Source of the DNA: Trametes villosa | Taxonomy: Eukaryota > Basidiomycota > Agaricomycetes > Polyporales > Polyporaceae | Assembly (NCBI GenBank): GCA_002964805.2 | Contig: PUDQ02000059.1 | Location: forward strand, 1 to 64,000 | DNA: 64,000 nt | Reading direction: 5' to 3' | In this document: piece by piece, positions 35,111 through 44,486 of the stretch | How the letters are laid out: every line of letters begins with the position of its first letter | Position numbering within the stretch: position 1 is the first letter of the stretch | The notes under the pieces: generated by a model | What the model was told of the DNA's origin: nothing | The model's input: only the letters and a program-made list of their open reading frames with translations | The model's database searches: none | Translations under genes and position numbers: made by a program

Positions 35111-35216
35111 AACTCCGAGCTAAATGAGGCATTGGCGGTGTACTGAACCCTCGGCGCTTAGCTTATGTCAGCATCGCGCCAGGCTCGTCTCGCGGTTTTT
35201 TCTCTTCGAGTACCTC

Positions 35217-35388
35217 AGCTCTTGCCACTACCCGTGCGCGCGAGACTGAGGTACGACCCCCTGCTTTTATGCTGTTCTTTACAGTACACTAATGCTTGTC
35301 TCCATAGGCACTGACGTGTTGGTACTAGGTGATTAATATACACAGCTCTTGCCACTACCTGTGAGCTCGAGACTGAGGCTCGTACTAG
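35217..35388 (+). repeat. Direct repeat pair upstream of the TET/JBP-like gene
   Basis: CAGCTCTTGCCACTACC, followed by GAGACTGAGG a few bases on, occurs near 35217 and again near 35341. The two ~35 bp copies are about 125 bp apart and differ at a few positions. They sit 100-200 bp before the dioxygenase gene, where promoter elements would be expected, though no function is shown. Confidence 0.6.
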
Positions 35389-35431
35389 ACACGACACCGC
35401 GCAAAAATTTAAGCACTGAAAGATAAACGTG

Positions 35432-37029
35432 ATGCCTGATGAAGTCCTCGCCAATGTAGATGAAACTTTCTACATGTCATCCATCTTTTTGCTAAACCTA
35501 TGATAGCAGGACAGTGACAATACTAGACAGGAGGTCATCTAATCTCTAACTCCAGCTTGACACACCATTCACAAACCCACAATAGGCCAGATTGGAACAT
35601 AAATACAATGTGAAACGACCGCTTCCACTAGCTCAGGCACTGCCTACGGGCAGTAAGCGCAGCCCCGATGCTCAGCTCAAAAGACTGGCAGAGCAGATAC
35701 AAAAACAAATGCAAAACTATCTCAAGAATGCCCCTGTGTACAAAATCGACCATACAGTTGCGGAACTCGGGCAGATTGCGCTCCACAAAAGCTCTGAGCT
35801 TCAGAAAATTCGCGACAGCTGGACGCAGTGCCAGGCTGACATCCCCATTACTCCATTTTCCCGCATGTACCAGGATAGGGAGGGGAAGCTGATAGCTGCC
35901 TATATGGGATATTCCTATCCTGGAATGAGAGTAAGCAGACAAGTATTCACCTTACTGTGCCATCTCATCTATTCCCAGCAGCAAGATGTTCTTCCTATCC
36001 AACATCAATACATTGGACAAACCCAGGAAGACTTCCGTATACTCCAGGCCGATACATCATGCAACATCTTCTGGGATGGTATACCGGTTTGTTTACATAT
36101 CTATTGCCATGATCTATTCTATACTGAAATCATGACAGCAGCGTCTTCTGGGAGATTATCAGCATGCTGTACAAAGCCTGGCCTCTGTCCAGCAACCAGT
36201 CATCCATCACAGTGGTCCACGTCATCCAACAGGAGGGCTGGAGAGCCAATTGCATCGCTACGTGGATCAAGATGATACCATCCAACAGGAACGCAAGGGC
36301 GTCCTTCATCTGGTTCATGCATGGAACTCACAAGGTCACCCCCATGAGGTACGCCATACCATGTGCAATCCAATCACATAGATTCTGAATTATTCTCAGC
36401 CTCTCCATCCCTCCTCTGATATCCGAGGCGGTGGTTCCTACAAGAAGGAACAGGCTTCTAGGGCCTATCTTGTAGCTAGTCGACCTATAGCGCGGGTCCT
36501 TGCAGAGATGTTCAAGGCCCTATTCCCTCAAGAATATGAAGAACATAGACAAGCCTTCAATGCTGGTGTATGGTATCAAGAAGATGAGGGCCCCTGGCTT
36601 GGCAGAGCCATCATCTACAAGCTCGACGTGAAGCTCCACTTTGATAGGAAGGATGGAGGACCTACTGCCACCTTTCCTGTTGGGCAGTTTGTAGGTGGAA
36701 CCATGGAGATTCCACAGCTCCGTGCTAAATTGGAGTAAGTGCAGCTTGCATGATTTTTCTGTAGTGCTGATTCATGAAGTAGATATGGCCCAGGAGCAGT
36801 CCTGATTTCCCTCTCTAGCTATCTTGCTCATCAAGTGGAACATTGGAGTGCAGAGAAAGGTCCAGGGGCAGCGGGTTGCACTCCTGGAAGGATTGGCAAT
36901 GCTTTTTTCTCACACGGCGATGCTGTGGCAAAGCTGAAAGACAAGGGTGGATCATGGGGTATTGAAACTGGTTATGGATTGAATCCGCAGATCTCTAGCA
37001 CTCTTGGGCCTGGGCGTATTCGTTCTTGA
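35432..37029 (+). CDS. TET/JBP-like 2OG-Fe(II) dioxygenase
   Basis: Putative DNA-modifying dioxygenase (5-methylcytosine oxidation in studied TET proteins). Supported exons: about 35587-35930, 35979-36089, about 36139-36348, 36400-36734 and 36783-37029. They join in frame with GTAAGC, GTTTGT, GTACGC and GTAAGT donors. The core has VKLHFDRKDGG (metal ligands His and Asp, about 36637-36645), FVGGTMEIPQL, YGPGAVLISLSSYLAHQVEHW (distal His about 36828) and CTPGRIGNAFF (likely 2OG-binding Arg). This order matches the double-stranded beta-helix of TET/JBP proteins, which are expanded in basidiomycetes beside transposons. An upstream ATG (35432, MPDEVLANVDETFYM) may start exon 1, but its splice to 35587 is not resolved. 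No lesion is visible. CpG-poor. A more distant 2OG oxygenase family is the alternative. Confidence 0.65.
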
Positions 37030-37745
37030 GCACACCATGTAGCGTTTGACTTCCCACTTGCATCCCCACACTCACACGATGGGCATTGGTCTATTTTCCG
37101 CTCCCAAAAAGGCTCCAGACAGCACTTGAACTGTTCTCCTATTACCAGACTGGTTCAGGTATGGAATCCCGGTAAGTAGGTTTACTTACTCAGTAACAGA
37201 CCATGTTAGAGCGGCGCTTTGTTTCCTATTGTCTCAGTTCCACTCCAGACCAGGAGAACAGTTCAGGACATATTCCCAGCCCAGTACATACTAGTACCTG
37301 CAATTTCTATGCCCACGTCTTCAAGTTGTCGAATTTGTCTACGCTGACTGTAAGTCTGCCCATCTCGTTCTCGTTTCATCTGCCCGTCTGCACTTGTGTT
37401 ACCCACCCTACCGCTGGATCATGCTCGCTCTTAGGCTTCGAATCGCGTAAGTTCCTAGATCTCAGCTCCTCGCGCCCTTCCGGTGAGTACACATCCAGCT
37501 CTTCATCGTTGTGAGCCCCTCTTGTTGCTCTGGTCCAGCATGCACTCCGTCGTATCGCGCGTGTCCCATTAGTAGTGTAGCGTATCACTGTGTACCATGG
37601 TGTTCAATATAACTTTCTTCGACCGTTGCCATGTTCAGGGGAGCGCGTAAAAGTCGCAGCGATATAAAGCAACTGTTGTATGAGCCGTATATCTGCAAGC
37701 TTCCAGGTGAGACTCTGTAGGATGCTGTAGAAACTGGGGGTGAAA
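37030..37745. other. No gene recognised
   Basis: Intergenic between the dioxygenase gene and the DIRS-like element. Short open frames occur on both strands without recognisable motifs. The 5' end of the retroelement is probably inside the right half but is not marked by an obvious repeat. Confidence 0.4.
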
Positions 37746-37749
37746 ACTG

Positions 37750-38440
37750 CAGAGCCCGATCAGATCGACCAGGACCGGGAGCAAGCACAAAGACGAGTCG
37801 TCTGTGACCCGGATTGTCCGCCCGTCCCCGAGTCAATCTGGAGCGACGTTCTCGCGAACCGATTCGTCGACCTCGACAAGGTCTACACGGCCATCTACGC
37901 TATCAATGGAGACTCCAAATCGAGCCTCAAAGTGGGCGAGCTCGAGCTTGTCGGCTTCCCTACCAAACCGAAGCGTCACATCGAATGCCACGGTCCTTGA
38001 ATCGTCGCCTGGGGCCTCTATCAGCGAGCAGTCCTATCCGCACCATGAACCCGAGTTGCGCGCCTATGCCGACCAGATCAACGGTTTCTTCGCTGCCGTC
38101 AACGAGTCCGAAGCTGCGCGCGTCGTCAACCTCGATAGGGCCATTCGAGGAGAAGTTGGACGGAGCAACCGCCTCCTCCTCAGCGACTTCTCGCATTTCA
38201 ATCACCTGTACACGATGCACGTCGTCGGAGCGGGAGCTTCGTCTTTGGGCCCTGCTACACACTGATCAACGATGCGCAAGACTGAAACGCCCGCGCGTCG
38301 CCCACCCTCGAACGAGCTCTGTCTCCGTTTCAATGAGGGATGATGCACTTCCCGGACTTGTCGCTTCCGCTGGCACGCCTGTTCTTCACGGTGCGCATCT
38401 CTGTGCTCAAAAGGGCCCGGGAGGAGGCGGCAGCAACGCC
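37750..38440 (+). pseudogene. Gag-like protein and zinc knuckle of the DIRS-like element
   Basis: The frame beginning VKTAEPDQIDQ has VPESIWSDVLANRFVDLDKV and GELELVGFPTKPKRHI. It then shifts to one reading ELRAYADQINGFFAAVNESE and RSNRLLLSDFSHFNHLY. After another shift a Cys-rich finger follows (NELCLRFNEG, TGA, CTSRTCRFRWHAC), with the stop at about 38341 where a Trp or Arg codon is likely. The sequence pattern matches gag-like proteins that precede DIRS-type RT genes in Agaricomycetes. At least two frameshifts and one stop make it inactive. Confidence 0.6.
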
Positions 38441-38469
38441 GAACGTCGCAAATCAGCGTCCTGGCCATT

Positions 38470-39412
38470 TCCGTGGTTTTCTCTGGGAAGGTGACGAACA
38501 GCCGGTTACGCCGCTTGCCTCCTTGTCGGAAATTCTGCCTCCGCTTCCACCTCCTCCTGTCTCCGATCCGGCTCACGCGTCTGCCTGGCGCACCATCCAC
38601 AATCACCCGCGCCTGTTCGCAATCACAACCCCGCTCAACGTCGATGTGTTCGAGGCCCTCCTTGTAGACCACCCTAATCAGCCACTCGTCCGCTCTGTGT
38701 GCCGCGGTTTCCGCGAGGGTTTTTGGTCTTTTGCCGATACATCCGACCTTGATTTCCCTGTCACTTGGGAAGAACCGAACCTGCCTCCTGAAGGTGAAGG
38801 TGCCGCCGAGGTCTTCGCCGAGGAGTACGCCGCCGCTGAACAAGCAGCTGGACGGTACTCGGAACCGTTCGTCGGGGAACTCCTGCTGGGGATGTATTCG
38901 ATGCCAGTCAACGCGGTTCCGAAACCTCACTCCGACAAGCTGCGGTTCATCAACAACCACTCAGCAGGCCGCTTCTCCCTGAACAACATGATCGACAAGT
39001 CCTCTGTCGGCATGCGTCCCGACAACGTCCAGGACTTGGCTCGGAACCTTCTCCACTTTCGCCGGTTGCACGCCGACGCTCCCGTATCCCTCTTCAGGTC
39101 AGACATTGCCAACGCGTACCGGCTTCTGCCGATGCATCCCTTGTGGCAGGTCAAGCAAGTCGTGACCGTCAATGGCCAACGCCGCATCGACCACTGGAAC
39201 GACGTCTTTTGCGTGGGACTCCGAAGGCAATCTCGCAGTATACAGCTGCTACACCCTTCCTATCACCATGCCCGCCGCTCAAGTTTGTCTCCTCGAGCTC
39301 TGGGACGAGCTCGGGATCCCGCACAACGAGAACAAGCAGCTCCATGTTTCATGCCTGGTCATCACCGGCTGCTCAGTTGATGCTGCTGCCATGACTATCA
39401 TGCTGCCCTCTT
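38470..39412 (+). pseudogene. DIRS-like reverse transcriptase with deleted palm
   Basis: The N-terminal half is open and well kept: VPKPHSDKLRFINNHSAG, then motif A in LFRSDIANAYRLLPMHP, and VNGQRRIDHWNDVFC. At about 39211 the frame jumps directly to FAWDSEGNLAVYS and then LLELWDELGIPHNENKQL. The segment that should carry the rest of motif B and the catalytic YxDD box is missing. The joint contains a short TTTGCGTGG word that can be read in both frames, so the deletion may have used microhomology. The downstream frame ends in TAG at about 39412. The enzyme cannot be active. Confidence 0.72.
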
Positions 39413-39414
39413 AG

Positions 39415-40160
39415 TCCTGTGAGGATCTCGTCGACGCCATTCGGGTATTTCTGTCAGATGCGCCTCGACGTCGTCGACCGCTCCGTGAATGGCAGTGCAT
39501 CCTCGGATGGATTACATAACTGGGGTCTCAATGTCCAGCCCCTTCTCCGACCAGCCCTTCAGTCGTCTTACACCAAGATTGCGGGACTGTCCATTCCTTA
39601 GTACGCGCCCGTGTACATTAATGCGCGTATTACGCGCGACCTCCTCTTCGTCGTATCTATCTTCGAGCACCACGGCGGTGTGCATCTTATTAAGGTGGTG
39701 TCCTGTGGATGCCGACCTTGTCGTCTTCTGTGATGCCTGTTTGTCGGGTCCTGCGTTCTGGATTCCCGCCCTTTACTCCGCTCATGTCTCGGACTGCCCT
39801 CCCACTCCTTCCTCTCTCGAAGACCACATCTTCTGGTTCGAGGTTCTCACTGTGCTCGCTGCGCTCCAGTGGATAGCGGACAATGTACGCCCCGCCCCGC
39901 GACGCCTGGCGATCTGCACCGACAACCTCAATACGGTGCAGATGTTTGACTCCTACCGCAGCCTGCCGTTCTTCAACAACATCCTCCTCCACGCCATCGA
40001 CATTCTCATCCGCGCCGGCATCGATCTCCACGTATGGCACATTGCCGGCGAGTGCAATACCGTTGCTAATGCTCTGTCGCGCGGTCTCTTCTCAGTCGCT
40101 CGCCAGTATGCCCCACTCATCCCCATCCTCCCTTTCATACCCTCTCAACCGGCGCTGGGG
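39415..40160 (+). pseudogene. RNase H-like domain of the DIRS-like element
   Basis: A connecting segment reads NWGLNVQPLLRPALQSSYTK and APVYINARITRDLLF, broken by a stop at about 39601 and frame changes. Then DADLVVFCDACLSGPAFW gives the first acidic residues of the RNase H fold. The second is in HIFWFEVLTVLAALQW, the third in RRLAICTDNLNTVQM and the last in HIAGECNTVANALSRGLF. All four acidic landmarks are present, so this domain is the best preserved part of the element. Confidence 0.7.
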
Positions 40161-40171
40161 GATGACCGCAC

Positions 40172-40990
40172 ATGTTCACCATCTCTCTTAAGTCCCGGCA
40201 GCCCGCGCGCGAGCCGTGGACTTACGATCGCCTTGTCCGCGAGTGCGCGATCGCACTTGGACACGCCATCGACAAGAACACCTGCGTGGTGTACACCTCT
40301 CACTTGCAGTCCTACTTGACTTTCCGCAAGAGCCATGAGCTCCCTGTCGACCCCACCCCCGACACCCTGTCCTTTTACGTCGTCTTTATGTGTCACCACA
40401 TCAAACCCTCGTCCGTCGACTCCTACCTTTCGGGAATCTGTGATCCACTCGTGTCCGCGATCACCGCGCATCCTCACTCGTCGCACGCACCCTCCAGGGG
40501 TGTAAGTGCATGTACAACACCCCGCCGAAGCGCAAGCTTCCCCTCTCCGTTGAGGATATTCTCCTCCTCTTCACCGCGTTCCCTCCATCCGGCCACGACA
40601 ACCTCCTCTTCCGCACCATCCTCGTGTGCGGGGTCTTTGCCCTCCATCGACTTGGGGAGCTCGTTAACGTTGATGCAGACCGTGTGTCTACCCGGGACTG
40701 GCGCAAGACGATTCGACGCTCTTCCGTCTCACTCTTCCCTGACAGCTTCTCCTACACCCTCCCCACCGACAAGGCCGACCGCACCTACCGCTCTAGCACA
40801 ATCCTTTGCTATCCCACCGAAGGCGTGCTCGGGTCACCTCCGCCACCTCTCGTCGCTCGTCGCTTCCCCTCATCGTCTCTTGTCGCTCATCCCTTCTACT
40901 CGTCACCCCTTGTCATACATCCACTCTCCTCGTCACCCCCGCCATCGACCTCCACGACAAGGGTACCCGTTTGCGCTACTGTCCGCTGCC
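40172..40990 (+). pseudogene. Tyrosine recombinase of the DIRS-like element, truncated
   Basis: The N-terminal DNA-binding part reads TYDRLVRECAIALGHAI and VVYTSHLQSYLTFRK. A shifted frame then reads LLFRTILVCGVFALHRLGEL, with the first catalytic Arg (about 40647). The expected later box with His-x-x-Arg and the nucleophilic Tyr is absent. From about 40820 the sequence turns into an imperfect CTCGTCGC/CTCGTCAC repeat, and the frame ends at 40995. The recombinase is therefore truncated and inactive. Confidence 0.68.
40820..40960 (+). repeat. Degenerate CTCGTCRC minisatellite replacing the recombinase end
   Basis: Imperfect copies of a roughly 25 bp unit built on CTCGTCGCT/CTCGTCACC and CATCC occur four to five times. 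They start where the tyrosine recombinase loses its conserved sequence. Confidence 0.45.
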
Positions 40991-41124
40991 CATGAGGAAT
41001 CAGGCCCCTAAGCTGTAGAACTCTGCCGCTTATTATTTGTGGAGGCACTCAATCGAATAGGTTGTTATAAAGTCATAAGTACTCTGATGAGAATTTTCTA
41101 ATCAGGCTTACCTGACAATCTAAT

Positions 41125-41203
41125 GATGTGGCGGCGCGCGTCGATAAGCTAGTCACGCTGTTCTTTCATTAAAGTTACAAATGGGCCATCATACCGAGAG
41201 GCG
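41125..41203 (-). repeat. Solo end of the long-TIR element family
   Basis: Read on the minus strand, the sequence GGTATGATGGCCCATTTGTA, then a gap, then CTAGCTTATCGACGCGCGC and CGCCACAT closely parallels the left inverted repeat of the element at 51522. No matching opposite end was found nearby, so this is probably a truncated copy. Confidence 0.6.
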
Positions 41204-41265
41204 GCAACCTGAGCGTACAAGAGAGCCCGCTTATGAGATCTTGAGACTTCGCGACTTGTTTATGT

Positions 41266-41290
41266 AGCGAGTGAGTGAGTGAGTGAGTGA
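41266..41290 (+). repeat. GTGA microsatellite
   Basis: GAGTGAGTGAGTGAGTGAGTGA, five to six units of GTGA in a row. Gene-free sequence surrounds it (41217-42110). Confidence 0.9.
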
Positions 41291-41696
41291 TGATTTGACC
41301 GCGTGCCAGTATACAACCCTCCGATCTGCTCGGCGCTACAATCTACATACGGCCAATACCCCGCCAGCAGTCCGTGTAACTATAACCCCGAGACAGACGT
41401 ATACTAGCCCGAACAGTACTTCAATGTCTCGCAGATAATCACTATCCCTGACCGACCCCCAACGGCATTACTAACAGGCGCTCCGTTCCTCGCCACCCAT
41501 CTTGACTCCTCTGGCCTTTACTCTGACGTGCGCATGCACGGCTGAGCAGGCAGGCGCCAGGACAGAGAGTTAATCGTGGTGCACATGGCGTCTTTTGGGG
41601 ATGGAGCGGGTGCCTAGGGGTGTGAAAAAAGTGATTCCGAAGCGCTGGCCAAACACGGACAAACTATGCAGCTCGAGCCTCCAGCTTCAAGTCGAC

Positions 41697-41732
41697 CTCC
41701 ACCACGACCACGACCACGACCACGACAACGTT
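41697..41732 (+). repeat. CACGAC hexanucleotide repeat
   Basis: Five near-perfect copies of CACGAC (read CCACGACCACGACCACGAC and so on) just upstream of the LINE ORF1 remnant. Nothing else was recognised in 41300-42110. Confidence 0.85.
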
Positions 41733-42109
41733 GGTGCTGTTTCAGGACTAGCAGAGCAATGGTCCTCCTCATGTGAGGAAGGCGATCTCTGCTCGGGGAT
41801 GTGGTTCTCCTGAAACCCTTTGGTTCAGGCAGAGCGACCCCCAAGTCCCCAAGCGGCTCATCGTCCAGCAGTGGTTGCTCTCCTCCGCTCCTCTGTCCTG
41901 CTATCCTACCTGGCCTCCTCTATTGCCCCTGCTCCCCCTCACAGGTGTGTGTCCTGGCACGGCGTGCCGTTGACCGCTGTCGCTGAGTTGCCCCCGCTTT
42001 CCTCTCACAGGACTCGTTGAACAGGAACAGGAAAGCAGCAGCTTCCTCTTAATCATCCCAGTCATCTTCAACTCCCAGCTCACCAGTCACACCGCCATCT
42101 TCCCCCATC

Positions 42110-44180
42110 GCCAGTGATCCCAGTGCTCAACCACCCGCTTCGTCCTCCACTGAGGAGATTGCAACCCTCATCTCAAGCGCTCAGTGGCTCACTTGGGCAA
42201 CTTGGACCTTCCGGTATGGCTTGGACATCGAAGTCAAGCTCTCAGCCAGGCCCCTCCTCCTCCTCTCGAGTGCACTCTTTGTGCACCCTCCCCCTCTCCA
42301 CCTGCCCCGACGCCCGACGAAGGCTCGCTGCACTGCAAGCCACCCGCCGTCCCCTCCGCCACTGAAGCGCTTCGGGCGCTAGACGAAGTATGCTCCTTTG
42401 TGGACACCCCGGTTGCGACAAAGAAGCTTGCGGCCAACCACTCCGACGAAGGTATGCTCCCCCAGATCAAGATTGCTGAATGCTTTTTTTCCGAGATGGC
42501 CGCCGATCACCCCCGGCTGCATGTCTTCCGACCTGCCAGCTCTGCACGCGATGCAGGCGGTTCTTCTGTCCACTCAGCGGGCAGTCGAGTCGCTATGCGG
42601 CGAGTTACAGCAGACTGTCAAGGCATTGCTGCGGGAGGTGCTTGAGTCGACGCCGGCGGCCCCCGCGGCCCCCAATCTCACCCCAATCCCCCACCCCGCC
42701 CCATGCGTCCCTTGCGACGGGCCACAACACCTCGATATCACCATTGGCGTCCCACGCGAGACCCTCGGTGGATGCTGCGCTGGATGCGTCAGGCATTGCC
42801 GGCCTCATGGGCACGTGGACGCAAGGCGTGCGGCGTTGCGCCAGTGGTGACATAACGGTACGTACGTCCTGCAAGGCGCAGGCTGACCTCCTGTTCAGCC
42901 ACGGCGGGGTTTGGCTTCCCCACTTGAAGAGTCTCCGCATTGAGCGCAAGTGCTTCACGCTCATTGCGGCATCCGTTCCTATTGAGTTCAACCCGTCTGC
43001 CCCCAGTGCAGCCTAGTCCCTGTGGCTCGAGAACTCTGGTACGGTCCCCTCCAGCCTTCGATGGCTCCATGCTGGACGTGGTCTTTCCGTCGGCCTGCGC
43101 ACACATCAAGGTGTGCTGCGCCAACTGTTTAGGGACACACAAGTCCCTCAACAGTCGGTGCCCGACGAAGATCCTCGAACAGCAGATAATTGCAGCTCAG
43201 TTCTACAACAGATCGTGCTACTTTGATCCGGCTTTCCTCGCCCCCCCCCCCTCCGTCCCGCACGAGTAGTGCGGCGGGTGATCAATGAGCCCCACCCCTC
43301 AAATGGGGGTTACGAGTATCATCCCTCAACTGCTGATGCTCCGAGGAGGTTGTGCTATCCCTCCTGAATAGCACTGACCCGAAACACTGGGATATTCTTT
43401 GTCTCCAGGAGCTTCCTCTTCACCTGCACGACTGCACGTCCTTCCGGTTGTTGGATTGGAACCTCTTGCTGCCCGGTGTGGCTGGTACTTGCGATGAGTC
43501 GGCTCCCCTCTGCAGCGCCATATACATCAGCAATCGCCTCCCGTCAGACTCCTACACCCAAGCACCCCTCACGTCACATGATGTGTGCAGACCAATTTAC
43601 TTTCTCTCCATCCTCTTCTCCTCTTTCCATTTTTTCTGCCATGAGCTCGGTGGCTCTTCTTCGTTCGGCTTTGCGTGACCCCTCGGTCGCTTCCTCAGTG
43701 CTCTTGAATCTCCACCACCCCCTGTGGTCCGGCTCCAGTATGCTGCAACGTATGCGCCGCTCAGACGCAGAGCCGCTCCTCCAGGTCATTGCGGAGCACC
43801 ATCTGCCTCTTGCGCTCCCCCCAGGCATCCCGAGGTTCCGATCGGATGCGCACGGCGACCCTTGACCTCGTCCTTGTGTCTAACGCTATCGATGACAGTG
43901 ACGTGCGCTGCGACGCAAGTTTCGGCCATGGCAGCGACCACTGCTGCTTGGAAGTGGAACTCTCGCTCACTGTTCCGATAGATCACAGGCTCTCGCCACG
44001 ACCCAGGACATCGACTCTCTTGTTCACGATATCACAGGGGAATTCGTATCGATAGACCGTTCGGATTTTACGCTGCTCATGGAGCTTAGAGCACACGAGC
44101 GCCCTACCCTCACGCTGTACCACGAATACTGGCCAGACAGTGCTCACTGCTTATGCCCGGAAGCAGGGGCAAGTCAGGTA
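42110..44180 (+). pseudogene. LINE ORF1 and APE endonuclease remnant
   Basis: First half: a proline-rich region and a helical segment lead to ITVRTSCKAQADLLFSHGGV and then the zinc knuckle CCANCLGTHKSLNSRCP with KILEQQIIAAQFYN (43100-43220). This is the ORF1 type that binds RNA in fungal non-LTR elements. Second half: KHWDILCLQELPLHLH (43390) is the APE endonuclease glutamate motif. TLDLVLVSNAIDDSDV and GHGSDHCCLEVELSL (43860-43960) are its C-terminal Asp and SDH motifs. Several frameshifts separate these blocks, and coding ends near 44180 without any RT. It is a 3'-truncated, dead LINE, possibly of the same general type as the RT fragment at 7772. Confidence 0.68.
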
Positions 44181-44351
44181 AATGAGCATGCAGGTATCTC
44201 GTAGCACTCCCGAGTGCCGTCCTCAGCAGGTAGTATGGCAGTTTACGCGGGGTGCGAGCAGCGAATTCACCCGATCGAGGGTGCCAACCCTGCCACAGCA
44301 AACGCCGGCAAGAGCTGCGAGTTCATGGTGCACTGTGGTGCAAGGTGGCTC

Positions 44352-44486
44352 AACCTACCAAATGGTGGTCTCGTACCCCGACGTGTAGACTGGCACCCCA
44401 CCACTGCAGAAAACACGGTGGGGTGCAGAAAACACGTGGGGTGCGAGTCTACACGTCGGGGTACGAGACCACCAAATGGGGTTGGT
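44352..44486. repeat. Long near-perfect inverted repeat (hairpin)
   Basis: The left arm (44352-44399) and right arm (44438-44486) are reverse complements. The run GGTGGTCTCGTACCCCGACG and the bases following it match with one mismatch over about 35 bp, and looser pairing follows outside. The 38 bp loop holds two tandem TGCAGAAAACACG words. A folded RNA or cruciform, or the ends of a tiny palindromic element, are possible explanations. Confidence 0.85.

Larger units (their letters stand above)
37750..40990 (+). mobile_element. DIRS-like tyrosine-recombinase retroelement, defective
   Basis: Gag-like, reverse transcriptase, RNase H and tyrosine recombinase segments lie in this order on one strand, which is the DIRS-order arrangement. 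No LTRs, integrase or aspartic protease is seen, again as expected for DIRS-type elements. Each segment carries damage: premature stops, frame changes, an RT deletion and a truncated recombinase. The element therefore cannot be autonomous. The exact ends are not identified. Confidence 0.75.

Noticed and set aside
34854..35112. Two overlapping minus-strand Pro-rich ORFs
   Set aside because: They are explained by the repeated TTTTCGGGG word rather than by coding selection.
26488..35144. Exact 14 bp word ATTGGCGGTGTACT at 26488 and 35131, flanking the two-gene unit
   Set aside because: Several exact 14-mers are expected by chance in 64 kb, and the flanks do not extend the match, so it is not evidence for element ends.
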